DNA of 64,000 nt from Roseiarcus sp963770035 (lineage in GTDB: Bacteria; Pseudomonadota; Alphaproteobacteria; Rhizobiales; Beijerinckiaceae), in the NCBI GenBank assembly GCA_963770035.1, contig CAVYON010000005.1, forward strand, positions 121,021 through 185,020. Direction: 5' to 3'. Shown piece by piece: positions 30,767 to 41,700 of this stretch. The notes beneath the pieces are model-generated. The model had not been told where the DNA came from. It saw nothing but the letters and a program-made list of their open reading frames with translations, and searched no databases. Each line of letters begins with the position of its first letter. Position 1 is the stretch's first letter. Both the position numbers and the translations under genes were made by a program.

Positions 30767-31717
30767 CTATTCCGATTTGCGTATCATCGTAGCCTGGGCA
30801 GCTACTTCTTTTCGAGGTGCGCCCGGACCTTTGATGAGGCGCTTGTCAGAACTCAAGTAATACTCCACCACTTTTAGGTAGTACCGCAGCCATACAGCAC
30901 AACGAACCGTCAACTTGGCGAGGCGGCTTTTCCCAAAATAGCCATAGGCTTCGCTGAATTCAACCAATGCGCGACGTTGATCGCGGAGCGACGCCATCAC
31001 GTTCTGATTGACACTCTGGCTGCCCAGATGGACCACCTCGGCACAAGGCGTGTAGTACACCTGCAGTCCTTTTTGCCGCAATCTGTAGTTGTAAGCCAGG
31101 TCCACCAGCGCAAGGCGAAAGCGTTCATCCAACATTCCAGCCTGCTCCCATGTAGACCGGCGAATAACATAGGCCGACGTTCCAATGCTTTCCACCGGCT
31201 GCGCCCTGGAATAGTCAACATCCGTCGCATAATAGCGATTCATAATCCGGCTGCCGGGAAACAGCTTGTGCCAGTTCATGGACTGGAGCACAAACACTGC
31301 TGCGCCCGGAAATCGCCGAATGCAGTGCTGCACCGTTCCATCCAGATTTAGCAGCTTCGGTCCACACGCGGCTGCCTCGGGGTGCTCGTCCATAAACTGC
31401 ACCAGAGCCTGAAGAGCGTTACCGCGCAACACCGTATCGCTGTCCAGCAGACAAGCGTAGCGCGAGCGTGACATTCTCAGCCCGGTGTTCTGGTTCCTGG
31501 CATAGAGCTGATTGGTGGTATTGCGTACCAGTATCACCTGCGGAAATTGCTCTGCCACCATTTCCGCGCTGCCATCCCCAGAATTGTCATCAATGCAAAT
31601 TACCTCGAAGGTGATACTCCCCGTTTGCTGATATACCGACTCCAAACAGTTTCGCAATAGACTACGCGTGTTGTAGTTGGAGATGATAATCGTTAGGTCG
31701 AGTGGGGTTTCCGTCAT
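30767..31717 (-). CDS. Family 2 glycosyltransferase (rhamnosyltransferase-like)
   Basis: Intact glycosyltransferase of 316 residues. The N-terminus LTIIISNYNTRSLLRNCLES and ICIDDNSGDGSAEMVA are GT2 signatures, with the metal-binding DSD in ACLLDSDTVLRGNA. The central GTSAYVIRRSTWEQAGMLDE and the C-terminal HLGSQSVNQNVM are seen in WbbL/WcaA-like enzymes; donor and acceptor remain unknown. A C-terminal basic helix may bind the membrane. It lies 173 bases from the start of the sugar transferase downstream on the same strand. Confidence 0.88.
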   Translation of the reverse strand: MTETPLDLTIIISNYNTRSLLRNCLESVYQQTGSITFEVICIDDNSGDGSAEMVAEQFPQVILVRNTTNQLYARNQNTGLRMSRSRYACLLDSDTVLRGNALQALVQFMDEHPEAAACGPKLLNLDGTVQHCIRRFPGAAVFVLQSMNWHKLFPGSRIMNRYYATDVDYSRAQPVESIGTSAYVIRRSTWEQAGMLDERFRLALVDLAYNYRLRQKGLQVYYTPCAEVVHLGSQSVNQNVMASLRDQRRALVEFSEAYGYFGKSRLAKLTVRCAVWLRYYLKVVEYYLSSDKRLIKGPGAPRKEVAAQATMIRKSE

Positions 31718-32135
31718 CCGTTGGTCTGGCGATCGCCCTAGTGGCAGTCCCGATGCAGAGCCAGAGTTTCCATTCCGCGCTTTCCCAGTATAGTCCGCTG
31801 CAAATTCCTTGCCACGCTTGATTGCCTGACTGCGCGTTTCGTCGCTGTTGATTGCGTCCTTTAATGTTGCTCCAGAGATCCATCCTCTTGCGAGATCGAA
31901 ACAAAACAGGGCAATTTACAGATCTCAACAACCGACCCGGTCCCGCCCGGTCACGGCGGGACAGCGCCGAGAACGGCCCTCGTATAAAATCGGCCTCAGC
32001 AGCAAAAGTCTTCCGTCATATGACGAATGTGCACGCGCTCAGGGCATTCGTACACGCACAACTGCGCGTTTACGGATTGACGGCGTTCCACTCAAAATCC
32101 GACCGATTTTACTGGTTCTTGCAGGGATAAGGGAT

Positions 32136-33242
32136 TTGAAACCAAGAATTGTCCTTTCTGGCGTCAACGTGCGGGAGGTAGGTGCGCTGTCTGTTTTCCG
32201 CGATGCGCTAGCGTCCCTGGTTCGGGAATACGGCGACCAATACGAAATCGTCGCTCTGGTTAAGCGCCGCGGCCTGTTCGACATTGCAGGGGTTACTTAC
32301 CTTGAATTTCCTCAAATCATGTATTCGTGGCTGGCCCGCGTGCGCTTTGAGTACTGGTCCGCGAGAGAAATCAGCACGCGTCTGAAGCCGAAGCTCTGGC
32401 TGTCAATGCATGACATGACTCCCAACGTGTCCGCTCAAGTCCGGGCGGTGTATTGCCAGAACGCCTCGCCGTTTTACCGCCCCACTATTTCCGAGTTCTT
32501 CTTGGACCGGAGGTTCGGGTTATTTACGCTCTTCTACAAGTTCCTATACGGGATCAACATCCACGCCAACAATTACGTGATTGTGCAGCAGGATTGGATC
32601 CGCAAGGGATTTAAGAGTCTCTATGGAGTTCGGAATGTTATCGTCGCGCATCCTGAGGTGAACCTGCCAAACGCCGCGGAAACATTCGCTGGCGGAGCAA
32701 CGAGCCGGCCCTACCGCTTCTTCTATCCCATGTTTCCGCGCACCTACAAGAATCCCGAATTGTGCCTCAAAGCGGCGCGGATCCTGGAGAGCCGCGGCTT
32801 CAATGAGTTTGAACTGAGTTTAACCTTCGATGCCTCGGTAAACAGGTACGCCTCGAGCGTGGTAAAGGAATTCGCAGATGTGCGATCAGTCCGCTGGCTG
32901 GGTCTGCTGTCGCGCGAGAGCGTCTTTCATATCTACAGTGAAGTGGACTGTCTGCTGTTCCCCTCCCGGCTGGAGACGTGGGGCCTGCCACTCAGCGAAT
33001 TTCGAAGCTTCGGCAAACCCATACTCGCCGCCGATCTGCCTTATGCGCATGAGACCACCGCGGGCTACAAACAGGTGCGCTTCTTTGATCCTGCCGACGC
33101 CGAGCAACTGGCAGACCTCATGGAGAAGGCCGCAACCGGCCAGCCCATCTTTGCCGAAGTGCCGGAAGCCACTATCGAGGAACCGTACGCACGCAACTGG
33201 TCAGAGCTTTGGACGCTCCTTCTGCAAGATCTCAGACGTTGA
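32136..33242 (+). CDS. GT-B (family 1/4) glycosyltransferase
   Basis: Glycosyltransferase of about 368 residues. The likely start is TTG 32136 (LKPRIVLSGVNVREVGALSV, typical N-terminus), since the longer open frame upstream has no family similarity. The C-terminal Rossmann domain carries FFYPMFPRTYKNPELCLKAA, VRWLGLLSRESVFHIYSEVD and LLFPSRLETWGLPLSEFRSF, the last being the E(x7)E-type nucleotide-sugar region of GT4 enzymes. It is the only plus-strand gene between two minus-strand parts of the locus and converges with the flippase gene. Confidence 0.82.
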   Translation: MKPRIVLSGVNVREVGALSVFRDALASLVREYGDQYEIVALVKRRGLFDIAGVTYLEFPQIMYSWLARVRFEYWSAREISTRLKPKLWLSMHDMTPNVSAQVRAVYCQNASPFYRPTISEFFLDRRFGLFTLFYKFLYGINIHANNYVIVQQDWIRKGFKSLYGVRNVIVAHPEVNLPNAAETFAGGATSRPYRFFYPMFPRTYKNPELCLKAARILESRGFNEFELSLTFDASVNRYASSVVKEFADVRSVRWLGLLSRESVFHIYSEVDCLLFPSRLETWGLPLSEFRSFGKPILAADLPYAHETTAGYKQVRFFDPADAEQLADLMEKAATGQPIFAEVPEATIEEPYARNWSELWTLLLQDLRR

Positions 33243-33263
33243 ATCCACAAACTCTGTCTTTGA

Positions 33264-34547
33264 TTAGGCCCCAGTTCCTTCGCTGATTGTCGTCTGAGCC
33301 AGTTCACTGGCCGTGCGGCCGGCCCACGCCAAGGCCCCCAGATAAACCAGGTATGAGATCACGGTATTGGCGGCGGCGGCCAGGGCGCCATAGCGCGGAA
33401 TCCCGATCCAGTTCAGCACCACGTTGTTGGCGGCGGCAAACAAGGCGCACAGCAGTACTTTCCTCTCCATACCCCAGGCGATGTAAGCGTTGCTTAAGTA
33501 CGAAGTCAGGAAATCGAGTGGCAGGCACCACGCCAACAGCAAGAGCAGCGGGGCCCCGCCACGAATGCGGGCCCGAAGACGATGGACAGCACAGGCCGCG
33601 CGAAACACGGCCACCAGCACGGCCAGCGCACTCCCCGATGCCAACAGGGCCGCCAGAATGCGTGGGCGCAACATGCGCACTCGCTCGGCGACAGACTGCC
33701 TTGCCAATCGCGGATAGAGCACGTTGGTCAATAGATAGTACGTCAGCAGCACCTGGTTGAGGATGCGATAGGCGGCGCTGTAAAGGCCGACCTGCTCGGG
33801 GTTCGAAATGACGCCCAGCATCAGCATGTCGATGGTGTTGAAGGCCAGGTTGCCCAGCCATGCAAGCCCCATGATGCTGGTGCGGCCCCACTGCAGGGCC
33901 TCGGCAATGGCTGCCACGCCGCGTTCCTGCTCGCCAATCGCGTGCTGATGGCGTTTCCACCACATCCAGAACACGACCGCCTGCACGCTATAGCCAATGA
34001 GGTTGCCAACCACCAGCCAGGCCAGAACATGTTGGCTGCCGATTGCGATCACCAGGCAAACCAGTACGCTGCCGGGTACAATCGCCTTGGCGATGCCGAC
34101 TAAGCGAAGTTGTTCCCTGCCCCAGGCCGCCCAGTCGAGCGACAATGCATACATCGCAGTGATGCCCGCAAACAGGAAAAGGAAGATCTTCATGTCGAGC
34201 GGCAGCCGGGCGACCGCGGCATAAAGCAGAACAAAGGGCACGGCGGCGGCAGCCATGCCGAGCCGGCGCCGCTGTACCCGGTGCATGATCTCTGACGCGC
34301 TGCCGGGGAATCGGGCCATCAACCGGGCGCCAACATGGCGCAGGCCAAAATCGATCAGCGGTTGCATGTACTGCGCGATGCCTTGCGCCAGCGCATATAC
34401 TCCGAGAATCACGACGCCGTACTTATGCCCGAGGATTATGACGGCGAGGATGCCAAAAAGCCGCGCCAGCAGCTCTCCCGAGCCTAAATGAAAAATGTTG
34501 CGAAGCAACTGAGTGAAGTACGACTCTTTCGCTTCGCCAGATTCCAC
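33264..34547 (-). CDS. Oligosaccharide flippase (Wzx-like)
   Basis: Intact polytopic membrane protein of about 427 residues, expected to flip lipid-linked repeat units. I choose GTG at about 34547 because GGAGGG precedes it and the protein then begins in a soluble tail followed by the first helix (LLARLFGILAVIILGHKYGVVIL). Further motifs are DFGLRHVGARLMARFPG and ALSLDWAAWGREQLRLVGIA; the latter matches the other flippase. Up to 14 hydrophobic segments can be seen. A longer ATG start at 34700 would lie inside the neighbouring glycosyltransferase and seems unlikely. Confidence 0.85.
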   Translation of the reverse strand: MESGEAKESYFTQLLRNIFHLGSGELLARLFGILAVIILGHKYGVVILGVYALAQGIAQYMQPLIDFGLRHVGARLMARFPGSASEIMHRVQRRRLGMAAAAVPFVLLYAAVARLPLDMKIFLFLFAGITAMYALSLDWAAWGREQLRLVGIAKAIVPGSVLVCLVIAIGSQHVLAWLVVGNLIGYSVQAVVFWMWWKRHQHAIGEQERGVAAIAEALQWGRTSIMGLAWLGNLAFNTIDMLMLGVISNPEQVGLYSAAYRILNQVLLTYYLLTNVLYPRLARQSVAERVRMLRPRILAALLASGSALAVLVAVFRAACAVHRLRARIRGGAPLLLLLAWCLPLDFLTSYLSNAYIAWGMERKVLLCALFAAANNVVLNWIGIPRYGALAAAANTVISYLVYLGALAWAGRTASELAQTTISEGTGA

Positions 34548-34564
34548 GTGCTTCCCTCCGGATG

Positions 34565-35410
34565 CTACCGCTGTGCCAGGTAACCCAAAACCCGGCCAGT
34601 CATCACACTGTAGTGGTATCTCATCTTCGGCCAGTTGAGTGAAATCAGTGCCAGACAGATTCCGCCGAAGGCTCGTACCCACGTCTTGGCCACATACCAT
34701 AACGGGTACTGGTGCTTCCGTAGTACGAACCCCAATGCCAGGTTGTATCCTCGTGCCTTACGATTGAAATTGGCGTCGTACAACACCGCAGGCTCACGAT
34801 GAAATACTCGGATGTCGGCATCAAGGTTAAGACGGGATCCCATCGCCAGGGCGCGGATCAGGTAATCACTTTCTTCTGCCGCAATCTTCCCACTCCGGCT
34901 TCCGAGTCCCAATCCCTCATCAAATTCCCCAACACTATCGACAACACTCCTTCGAAGGAAGATCGTGAACGATGAGCAGCGAAGGAATACGTTGTGTCTA
35001 TTGATCGGACCACTGATCTTATGAAAGCGGGAGAAAGAGCTGTCGATCGGCCGCCCCGTCACCCCGTCCAGTTCCGGATGTTCGGCGAAAATCCGGGCGA
35101 CCCGCTCCAGCAAATCAGGCGGGTACCAGCAATCATCGTCGGGAAACCCAATGACATCGCCGTTCACACGCTTGAGGCCGACATTGCGGGCGAGAGACAG
35201 TCCCGGCGCTGACCTGCAATGCTGCATCGAGAATCTTGCGGAATAACTCGCGAGCACTGGTGTTAGCCTGTCGTCTTGGTTTTGGTCAACCACAACCAAT
35301 TCAAAACGCCGGTAGGACTGCGAGGCTAAGTGGTCCAGAAAATTGGCAACCTCCCCGGTCCGGCCTACAGTCGCGAGAATCAGCGAAAACTTTACGTCGC
35401 TATCGGGCAA
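34565..35410 (-). CDS. Family 2 glycosyltransferase
   Basis: Glycosyltransferase of 281 residues. FSLILATVGRTGEVANFLDH and LVVVDQNQDDRLTPVL are GT2-like, with a DDD cluster in VIGFPDDDCWYPPDLL as metal site. EFDEGLGLGSRSGKIAAEES and a basic C-terminal region with a hydrophobic helix (AFGGICLALISLNW) follow. The first codon appears to be TTG 35408-35410, after an AGAGAG stretch. It ends 18 bases before the flippase start and begins 43 bases after the Wzy gene, in one operon. Confidence 0.85.
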   Translation of the reverse strand: MPDSDVKFSLILATVGRTGEVANFLDHLASQSYRRFELVVVDQNQDDRLTPVLASYSARFSMQHCRSAPGLSLARNVGLKRVNGDVIGFPDDDCWYPPDLLERVARIFAEHPELDGVTGRPIDSSFSRFHKISGPINRHNVFLRCSSFTIFLRRSVVDSVGEFDEGLGLGSRSGKIAAEESDYLIRALAMGSRLNLDADIRVFHREPAVLYDANFNRKARGYNLALGFVLRKHQYPLWYVAKTWVRAFGGICLALISLNWPKMRYHYSVMTGRVLGYLAQR

Positions 35411-35452
35411 GCAAGCTCTCTTCGTGTTGGCGATCGGCTGGACTGTTTTGAC

Positions 35453-36889
35453 CTACTGGCGCTCGGTCAATGGAATCCTGACGGAGGAGGTCACGAATTG
35501 GTACAGACTCCACCCGAGGGCAAGCGGCACCAGCAGGATGAATGCTCTAATCAACGCAGATCCCCAGCCCAGGAGAAACCCCCTTGGCAACAATAGAACT
35601 TCCGGAAAAGCTAAAGCCACCAATAACAGCATTGCTGCATTCCGGCTCTTCGCATGCATGAAGCGGAGCCCGCCGCCAATAAGGAGCGAAATCACAATCA
35701 CGCCAAGGATTCCACCCACGACATAGGCCTCCCCCACGTATGCACCTGAAGTGGCAAAACCTTGCTCAAACATGTACGGATTCAGGAAGACTGAGACGTC
35801 GAAGCCGAACTGCCGCCCACGAAAGTAACTCGACACATCGCCAGAGATAAATTCGATTTGTAGCTCATGTAGCAAGTAAGAACCAACGTACGGTTCGAAC
35901 AAGCTTCTGTGCACCACAGCGACTTCGGTGACGGCGAGCGATACTCCCTGCGTAGCGATAAAGTCCACGGCGTCCACTGCGGAGCGGGCCTCGAGGTCTT
36001 CCCCAAAACGCGCGAGGCCTATTAGATTCGCCACCACGATCAGCGCAGCAGCCAGAACCACCACCCGCCAGATGCGGGTACTTTTTGTGGACTTGATTCT
36101 CGCCACGTACCAGAGAGTCAGAATCAAGCTGAATAGTCCCATTCGCGTACCCGTCAGCAAGATCACCACACTGCTACAGAAGTAAAGGCCCACCACCGTG
36201 TAAAGGAGTTTCTTTCGTTTTTCGAAGACAAAAATCGCCACTAGCACTGGAAGCGTCAACAATGCCACAGCCCGGACGACCAGAGGAACGCTTGCGGCAA
36301 GATTAACGTAGTCACTGAAGAAAACCATGTATCCGCCGTGCCCCTGGATGTAGCGATAGTAGAGGTAATTCTTGTAGAGCAGAAAGGGCAGGCTGGTAAA
36401 GAAAACTAGGTACAGGTAAGGCAAATACCGGCGGACGGCAGCATCGTCGGGCGGGGGAATCCGCCGGTAATTCCACCGGCAAGGGGCATAGACACAGATT
36501 GCCGATAGGACAATGCTCAACATGACGATGCCGGCCTGGTCCCTGGATATCCCAAAAGGATCGTTAACCATTACTTCCACCAGGAACGGGTCCGGAACCC
36601 TGCCAAGGCAGTAGCCGATCAGGCGGCCTCCCTGAAACAGCATCAGGGTGCACAGGAACAGAAAGCAGGGGTGCCGTCCCTGATCGAAACGGTTCCAAGC
36701 CAGGACGATTAGCGTCGAAAGCAGCAGCACCGTGAGCACGACCGCTGCGTTCGTACTAAGCCAGCCAAGCAGGAAACACAGCGTCGCAAAGCCTACCACT
36801 GACAGATAGCCGAGCACCTCGAAAGCAGCCCCGGGCAACGCCCTGGAACCGGGCGCTACACCCGGGAAGATTTGTGCCGAGCTGCTCAT
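35453..36889 (-). CDS. O-antigen/exopolysaccharide polymerase (Wzy-like)
   Basis: Membrane protein of 478 residues with about 12 hydrophobic helices (for example VLTVLLLSTLIVLAW, VVILLTGTRMGLFSLILTLW). A large periplasmic loop carries YKNYLYYRYIQGHGGYMVFF, and the motif TGTRMG is typical of O-antigen polymerases. It would join flipped repeat units in the periplasm. The ATG at 36887-36889 overlaps the stop of the chain-length gene (ATGA), so the pair is translationally coupled, which suits a polymerase with its length regulator. Confidence 0.85.
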   Translation of the reverse strand: MSSSAQIFPGVAPGSRALPGAAFEVLGYLSVVGFATLCFLLGWLSTNAAVVLTVLLLSTLIVLAWNRFDQGRHPCFLFLCTLMLFQGGRLIGYCLGRVPDPFLVEVMVNDPFGISRDQAGIVMLSIVLSAICVYAPCRWNYRRIPPPDDAAVRRYLPYLYLVFFTSLPFLLYKNYLYYRYIQGHGGYMVFFSDYVNLAASVPLVVRAVALLTLPVLVAIFVFEKRKKLLYTVVGLYFCSSVVILLTGTRMGLFSLILTLWYVARIKSTKSTRIWRVVVLAAALIVVANLIGLARFGEDLEARSAVDAVDFIATQGVSLAVTEVAVVHRSLFEPYVGSYLLHELQIEFISGDVSSYFRGRQFGFDVSVFLNPYMFEQGFATSGAYVGEAYVVGGILGVIVISLLIGGGLRFMHAKSRNAAMLLLVALAFPEVLLLPRGFLLGWGSALIRAFILLVPLALGWSLYQFVTSSVRIPLTERQ

Positions 36890-38149
36890 GAATTCCAGGA
36901 AGAAAATTTCAGTGAGTCCCGCAACATCGCGAAGCGCGCCCCTTCACTGGGGTCCTGCTGCTTACGACGCAGCGCTTCCACAATCAGAAATCCCAGGCAA
37001 GCCAACAGGAACGCGACCACAGCCGTCACCAGGACGATAAGCATGCGGTGCGGACCGGATTTCCTTTCCGGCTCTACCGCCTTGTCCACCACCTGCACCA
37101 GAATCGCGTCCTTGGCTTCGTCAATCTGCGCCGCCTCCCGCTGTTTACCGAGAAACTCATACAGTGCTTCGTGGTACTTGACGTCGCGTGCCCGGCGAAC
37201 ATATTCCAACTGCGCTTCCGGCAGCTGGCCGGTGGGAACCTCAAGATTCCCGTCCCCGCGTCTGCCCATTACTGCGCTCGAGCTTCACCAGTTGCGCTCG
37301 CAAGCCTGCCAGTTCCGTCTCCGCGCGCTTCACGTCAGGATTGTTCTCGGTCGCATAGGTGCGCATGGCCTGCAGTTGCACCTCTTTCATGGCGACCATG
37401 GCCCGTGCGTTGGCCACGGTATCAATAATGGCCCGGCCCTGCGCATCAGGCTGAATCAGGCCGGTCTTCTGCTGTGCCTGTTTCAGGGCAACTTCTGCCT
37501 GCGCCAGCTCTTCGCGCTCGGCATCAAGCTTTTGCTGATAGAACACCCGTCGCTGCGCGGCCTCGGTAATGGCCAGGTCCGAGTTCATGGCATGGAGTTC
37601 GTCGACATACGCATTGGCCAGTTCGGCCGCCCGTTTCGGATCGCCGTCAGTCACTGCGATGGAGATCGTCCCTTCCTTCTCCGCCATAATTTCGCTGCGG
37701 CTCGCCAGTTTCTTGCGCGCGTCCTGGTAGCGCTTGACTCTGTATTCCTTGCGCAGGTCGAAGCGGTTGATCAGAGCGTCTTCGATCGTACGGCTATGCA
37801 GCATCGCGACAAAAAGATCGGCGGGGTTCTTCAGTCCCAGATCGCCTGCTTCTCCCAGCCCGACGATGGAGCCCAGTTGACCCATCAGCGAGCTGATCGC
37901 GGAAGGATTTTGCTGGGGCGGCAGAATGGTTGCACTGGCGGTGTACAGGTTGGGCAGCAACAGTGTGACAATCGCCGCCACGATCGCCACCCCGATGGTT
38001 ATCTGCAGGATCCGCTTCTTGTTTCGCGCCAGCACCAGCAACAGCTCTATCAGATCAGCCTTTTGGCGCATCTCGTATTCAGGTGCCAAATGCGAGAGGT
38101 CTGGTCCGTTGACCATGGCCGCATCGGTTTTGGTGTGCATCTGAGGCAT
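36886..38149 (-). CDS. Polysaccharide chain-length determinant (Wzz/GumC type)
   Basis: Inner-membrane co-polymerase of about 420 residues after correction. The N-terminal cytoplasmic tail is followed by a first helix (ILQITIGVAIVAAIVTLLL), the periplasmic coiled-coil region (DAEREELAQAEVALKQAQQK, about residues 200-290) and a second helix near the end (MLIVLVTAVVAFLLACLGFL). The Pro-rich motif typical of the second helix is less clear. A slip near 37265 separates the first 300 residues from the last 125. No kinase domain is fused, so it is the short GumC/Wzz type. It overlaps wzy and is preceded by the export gene. Confidence 0.85.
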
Positions 38150-38229
38150 CCTTAAACTCTCACGCTTAGGTTAAGTTCTGCTCCGTTCACGGCGCAATGC
38201 AGCACGACAATTCACGCCGTACCTATCGA

Positions 38230-40581
38230 CTACTTCAGAACATTGATCGCCGCGGCTGCCAGACCAAAGTTGAAAAGTATCTGCGACCAATCCTTGAAGC
38301 TCCTCAAGAAGGAACCTGGATTGGTCTGTTCAGGCACGACCACGGTGTCCCCCGGCATCATTACCATGCTGTCAAAGCCGCCCGCCCAGAACTTGGAAGA
38401 AGCGTCCTTGCTGACCACCGCCCCGTTCGCTCTGACGACAAAAATGCGTCCCTTGTCGGCTTGGCGGGTCGGCCCTCCAGCGCTGCGCAGATAGTTTGAC
38501 ACGGTCTTGCCGGGTTGCTGGATGAAAGACCCCTGGTTATACACGTCCCCGACTACGCTGACCACGATCGGCCGGGCAGGCACGTAGAACTGGTCTCCAT
38601 CTTCAAGTGGGAGATCGGGTATGGCATCCACGCTCTGATCACCAGGGTGAATATTCAGCACCACGCGACCATCGGCCTTCAACCTGCGAAGCTTGTCAAG
38701 ACTCGCCCGCTGCGCGTCGTAGGAAGCCTTTGCAGCCGCGGCCTCGTCCGCGGTCCTGGCATTTTGCGCCGCAAGGGTCGCCTGGCGTGCTGCTTCCCGC
38801 TCCGTTTGGGCGATCATCATGTCGAGACGTTCCTGCTGCTCGACGCGCACCGATTCGCGGGTAAATTCAGCCGCGTACAAATACGCCGACGGGGCAAGGC
38901 CGCCTGCTTGCACCACCAGATCTCGCAGTCCTTCGGTTGGTTTGGCACGGTAGACGCCAGCGGCGTTGAATTCCCCTTCCAACCGTGACTAGCTTCGTCT
39001 GTTTCCCTTCAGGGACCCTCAGGTCGGCCTGCGAGAAGATGGTAACGATATCGCCGGCCCGCAAAACCAGGTTATTGGAATCGTCCTTGCTGAGGATGGC
39101 TTTCCCCAGATTGAACGGGATAATTTCAGTCGACAGATCCTCTGCACTCATCCGCTGAACAACCGCGTAGTCCCAGTTAATCTCCGGCGCATTGCGCCTG
39201 ACATCGTTTTGAGCGGCCGCTGACAGCTGTGCCCGCCGACGCCTCCAGGGCCACCGCGTTCTGCTGCTTCCAATAGTCGCGGGTGATGAGAAATTCGCGA
39301 TTGGGAATCAGATCGCTAATCCGCATGTTTTCACGCCATGGATAGCGCCCCGGCGTCGCCACATTGCCCCGCAGGGTGACGGAATTCTCGAACCGTGGTG
39401 ACAGCGGCGTGATGTTCACGAAATCGCCGTCACTCATGGGATGAGACAGGCCCGCGGCGTCCAGTGCGATCTCTTCTACTCTTCGCGTTTGACGCCGATC
39501 GATGTGCTCGACCAGCACCTTCCCTCCGTCCGCTGTAATGGATAGGCCACCCGCCAGCCGCAGCACCTCCGATAACGTCGTCTCGGTCTTGAGTTCGTAA
39601 ATGGCCGGCACATTGACCTGCCCGCCGACTGCGACTTGCGGCCCAACCGAAGCGATGTAGATGACGTCTTCCGGCTGCAGCAGCATGTCCTTGGATTTAT
39701 CCCCATTCAGCAGTAGATCGTAGAGATCAAAGTCGGTAACAACCCGAGAGCCCCGCTTAAGCTGGATGTGGCGCATGGAGCCGATCGGCGCCGGCCCTCC
39801 CGAGGCAAAGATCGCATTCGAGAGCGTGCTCAGAGAACTGACCGTATATCGGCCAGGACGCCGCGCCTGACCTACGACATAGACATCGATGGAGCGCAGT
39901 TCCCCCATGGCGACACTGAGGTCGAAGTTCTGGTAAATGCGCCCCACATGCGAGCGTCAGAAACTGTTCCACTTGAGCGTATTTCAGGCCGGCAACATTC
40001 AGGCTCCCCACCTTCGGCAGGAATATGTTGCCGTTCCTATCGACTCTGGCATGCACATCCAGATCGATCTGTCCCCAGGCCCGAATCAATAAGCTCATCC
40101 CCGGCCCGAGAACGTAGTCGGAGGTCACCGGAACCCGGTCCACAGGAGCAAAAGTCGTCGGCACATTTTCGAACAAGCTGGCGCCGTAGATCGGAAGAAC
40201 GTGACCCGAGGAGGTAGCGACCATCTTCTGGAAGTCGGTGAGCTCCACGGTCTTTGCAGGGCCTGCGATCGGCGGTGTGGGCGTGGCTACCGTTGACGGT
40301 GGATAACCCTGTGTCCCCGCCGGTCCTGTGCCCGGAGGGTAGCTCTGCGGCTGGTTGGGCGGGTTCGTCGGGGGATAGGTCTGGGATCCACCTTGCGACG
40401 GCGCTTGAGTCCCCGCCTGGCCCGCAGACGGCGCCTGAGGTGCTGTCGCTGATGGTGTGCATCCGGGCGCGTTCTGGTCCTGCCTGCAATCCTGTTGTGC
40501 TGCGAGCGAGGTTGCAGAGATCAACCCGATACCCGCCAGGAGCAGCCATGATCGTCTCCAACCAAAAGCAACTTTGGTCAT
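38230..40581 (-). CDS. SLBB-domain polysaccharide export protein (Wza-like), frameshifted
   Basis: Outer-membrane export protein of about 780 residues after correction. ATG 40579-40581 has GGAAGG upstream and opens a signal peptide (SWLLLAGIGLISATSLAAQQ). A Pro/Gln/Gly-rich linker precedes the polysaccharide export domain (VTSDYVLGPGMSLLIRAWGQ), then several SLBB domains (DVYVVGQARRPGRYTVSSL; VAVGGQVNVPAIYELKTETT; VTLRGNVATPGRYPWRENM; VVSVVGDVYNQGSFIQQPGK). A coiled-coil insert lies at about 38700-38880. Slips near 39950, 39200 and 38990 break the frame. The length and number of SLBB domains are greater than in Wza. It is the first structural gene after the regulators. Confidence 0.85.
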
Positions 40582-40728
40582 TGTGCCTTCCAAGGCTGAC
40601 GCTCTCTTAATCTCCGCCGACAGAAATGTCAAACCGCGCTCTCCCGATCCCAAGTTGGGTCTATTGTCTCAATTCCGGTATTTCACATGCCAAGTCCCGG
40701 CTACTGCCACCAGTCGGGCAGCCTTTGG

Positions 40729-41412
40729 CTAGTCTGCATTGATGACGGCTTGGCTGACCGGCATCTCATATCGCAGCGCATTCAACCAGAACTGCGCATA
40801 CACGGGCGCAGCGTCCCGCGCGTCCCAGGGCAATTCCCTTCCAGTAAACAAGTGATGCAGGTTGTGGTGCGCACTTACCAGCCCCGCCAGTCCAAGTGTA
40901 GCCATTGTCGGCTCCAGGTCACGGATCATGCCCTTGGCCGCGCACCGGCTGAAATACGCATTCACCGCATCGAAGATCGGCCCCAGGTGCTCGCGTAACA
41001 TCCCGTCGGCTCCCGGCAGCTCGAAACCGGCGACATACAGCAGGCGCATCAGCTCCGGGTGCCGCGAGATATTTTCCACCACAAACGACACCAGCATTGG
41101 TACCACAATCGCCGGATCGAGATCTGTAGCCAGACCATTTTGCAATTCCCGCCCTAGTTTTAGCCACACCAGGCGTGATTCGGCCGCTGCCCAAAACAGG
41201 TCCGCTTTCCTTGCGAAACAGCGGAAAAGGGTGGCTTCATTTACCCCGGCGAGATGCGCGATCTCCCGCGTGCTGGTCCCTTTGTACCCGCGGCGGGAGA
41301 ATAACTGCACCGCAGCTTCGACGATGCGGACTTGGGTGACACTACTTCCTACGTTTTTTTTCACGGATTTCAGTCCCCAGTAAGGAGTGGAGCTAGCCGA
41401 TTTAGCTTTCAT
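40729..41412 (-). CDS. TetR/AcrR-family transcriptional regulator
   Basis: DNA-binding repressor of 227 residues. The N-terminal helix-turn-helix domain reads IVEAAVQLFSRRGYKGTSTR, then EIAHLAGVNEATLFRCFARK. The C-terminal ligand domain is all helical, with a cavity not predictable from sequence (AHHNLHHLFTG is His-rich). The ATG at 41410-41412 is preceded by an intergenic repeat block. It lies between the NusG paralogue and the polysaccharide export gene on the same strand, so it may control the locus, but the effector and the operator are unknown. Confidence 0.88.
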   Translation of the reverse strand: MKAKSASSTPYWGLKSVKKNVGSSVTQVRIVEAAVQLFSRRGYKGTSTREIAHLAGVNEATLFRCFARKADLFWAAAESRLVWLKLGRELQNGLATDLDPAIVVPMLVSFVVENISRHPELMRLLYVAGFELPGADGMLREHLGPIFDAVNAYFSRCAAKGMIRDLEPTMATLGLAGLVSAHHNLHHLFTGRELPWDARDAAPVYAQFWLNALRYEMPVSQAVINAD

Positions 41413-41427
41413 AATGTCGCCTGCATC

Positions 41428-41600
41428 GAGGTGGAGCAGGCCTTCAGAGTGTGCGTGAGAACTATGTTTCGGTTGCCTCTGCGGATTGAATGGCTGACAA
41501 TCAGCCCCGTAGGGGCGGAATTGACGTTAGCCCAGGGCGTGAGCCCCGGATAGGGCGGGAAATCGACCTGAGTCCCTTCAGGGACGGCACAGTTCTCAGC
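41428..41600. repeat. Intergenic hairpin cluster
   Basis: A block of several small palindromes: ccccgtagggg (about 41505-41515), cccagggcgtgagccccgg (about 41530-41550) and tcccttcaggga (about 41574-41585), with ggtggagcaggccttcaga at its left end that resembles the arm of the element at 6179-6320. No open frame with coding character crosses it. It separates the NusG paralogue from the TetR gene. Confidence 0.6.
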
Positions 41601-41700
41601 ACACTCTTCAGACCTGCATCAAAAGCGCCAAGCGCGACCGGCTTTTAGCCGCTGCGGCGGTAAGCCTGTCCCCTTAGCGCGAGTTCACACTTACAGTCCG

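Noticed and set aside
36872..38155. Plus-strand 427-residue open frame opposite the chain-length gene
   Set aside because: Antisense shadow; real signal is the minus-strand coiled-coil and membrane helices.
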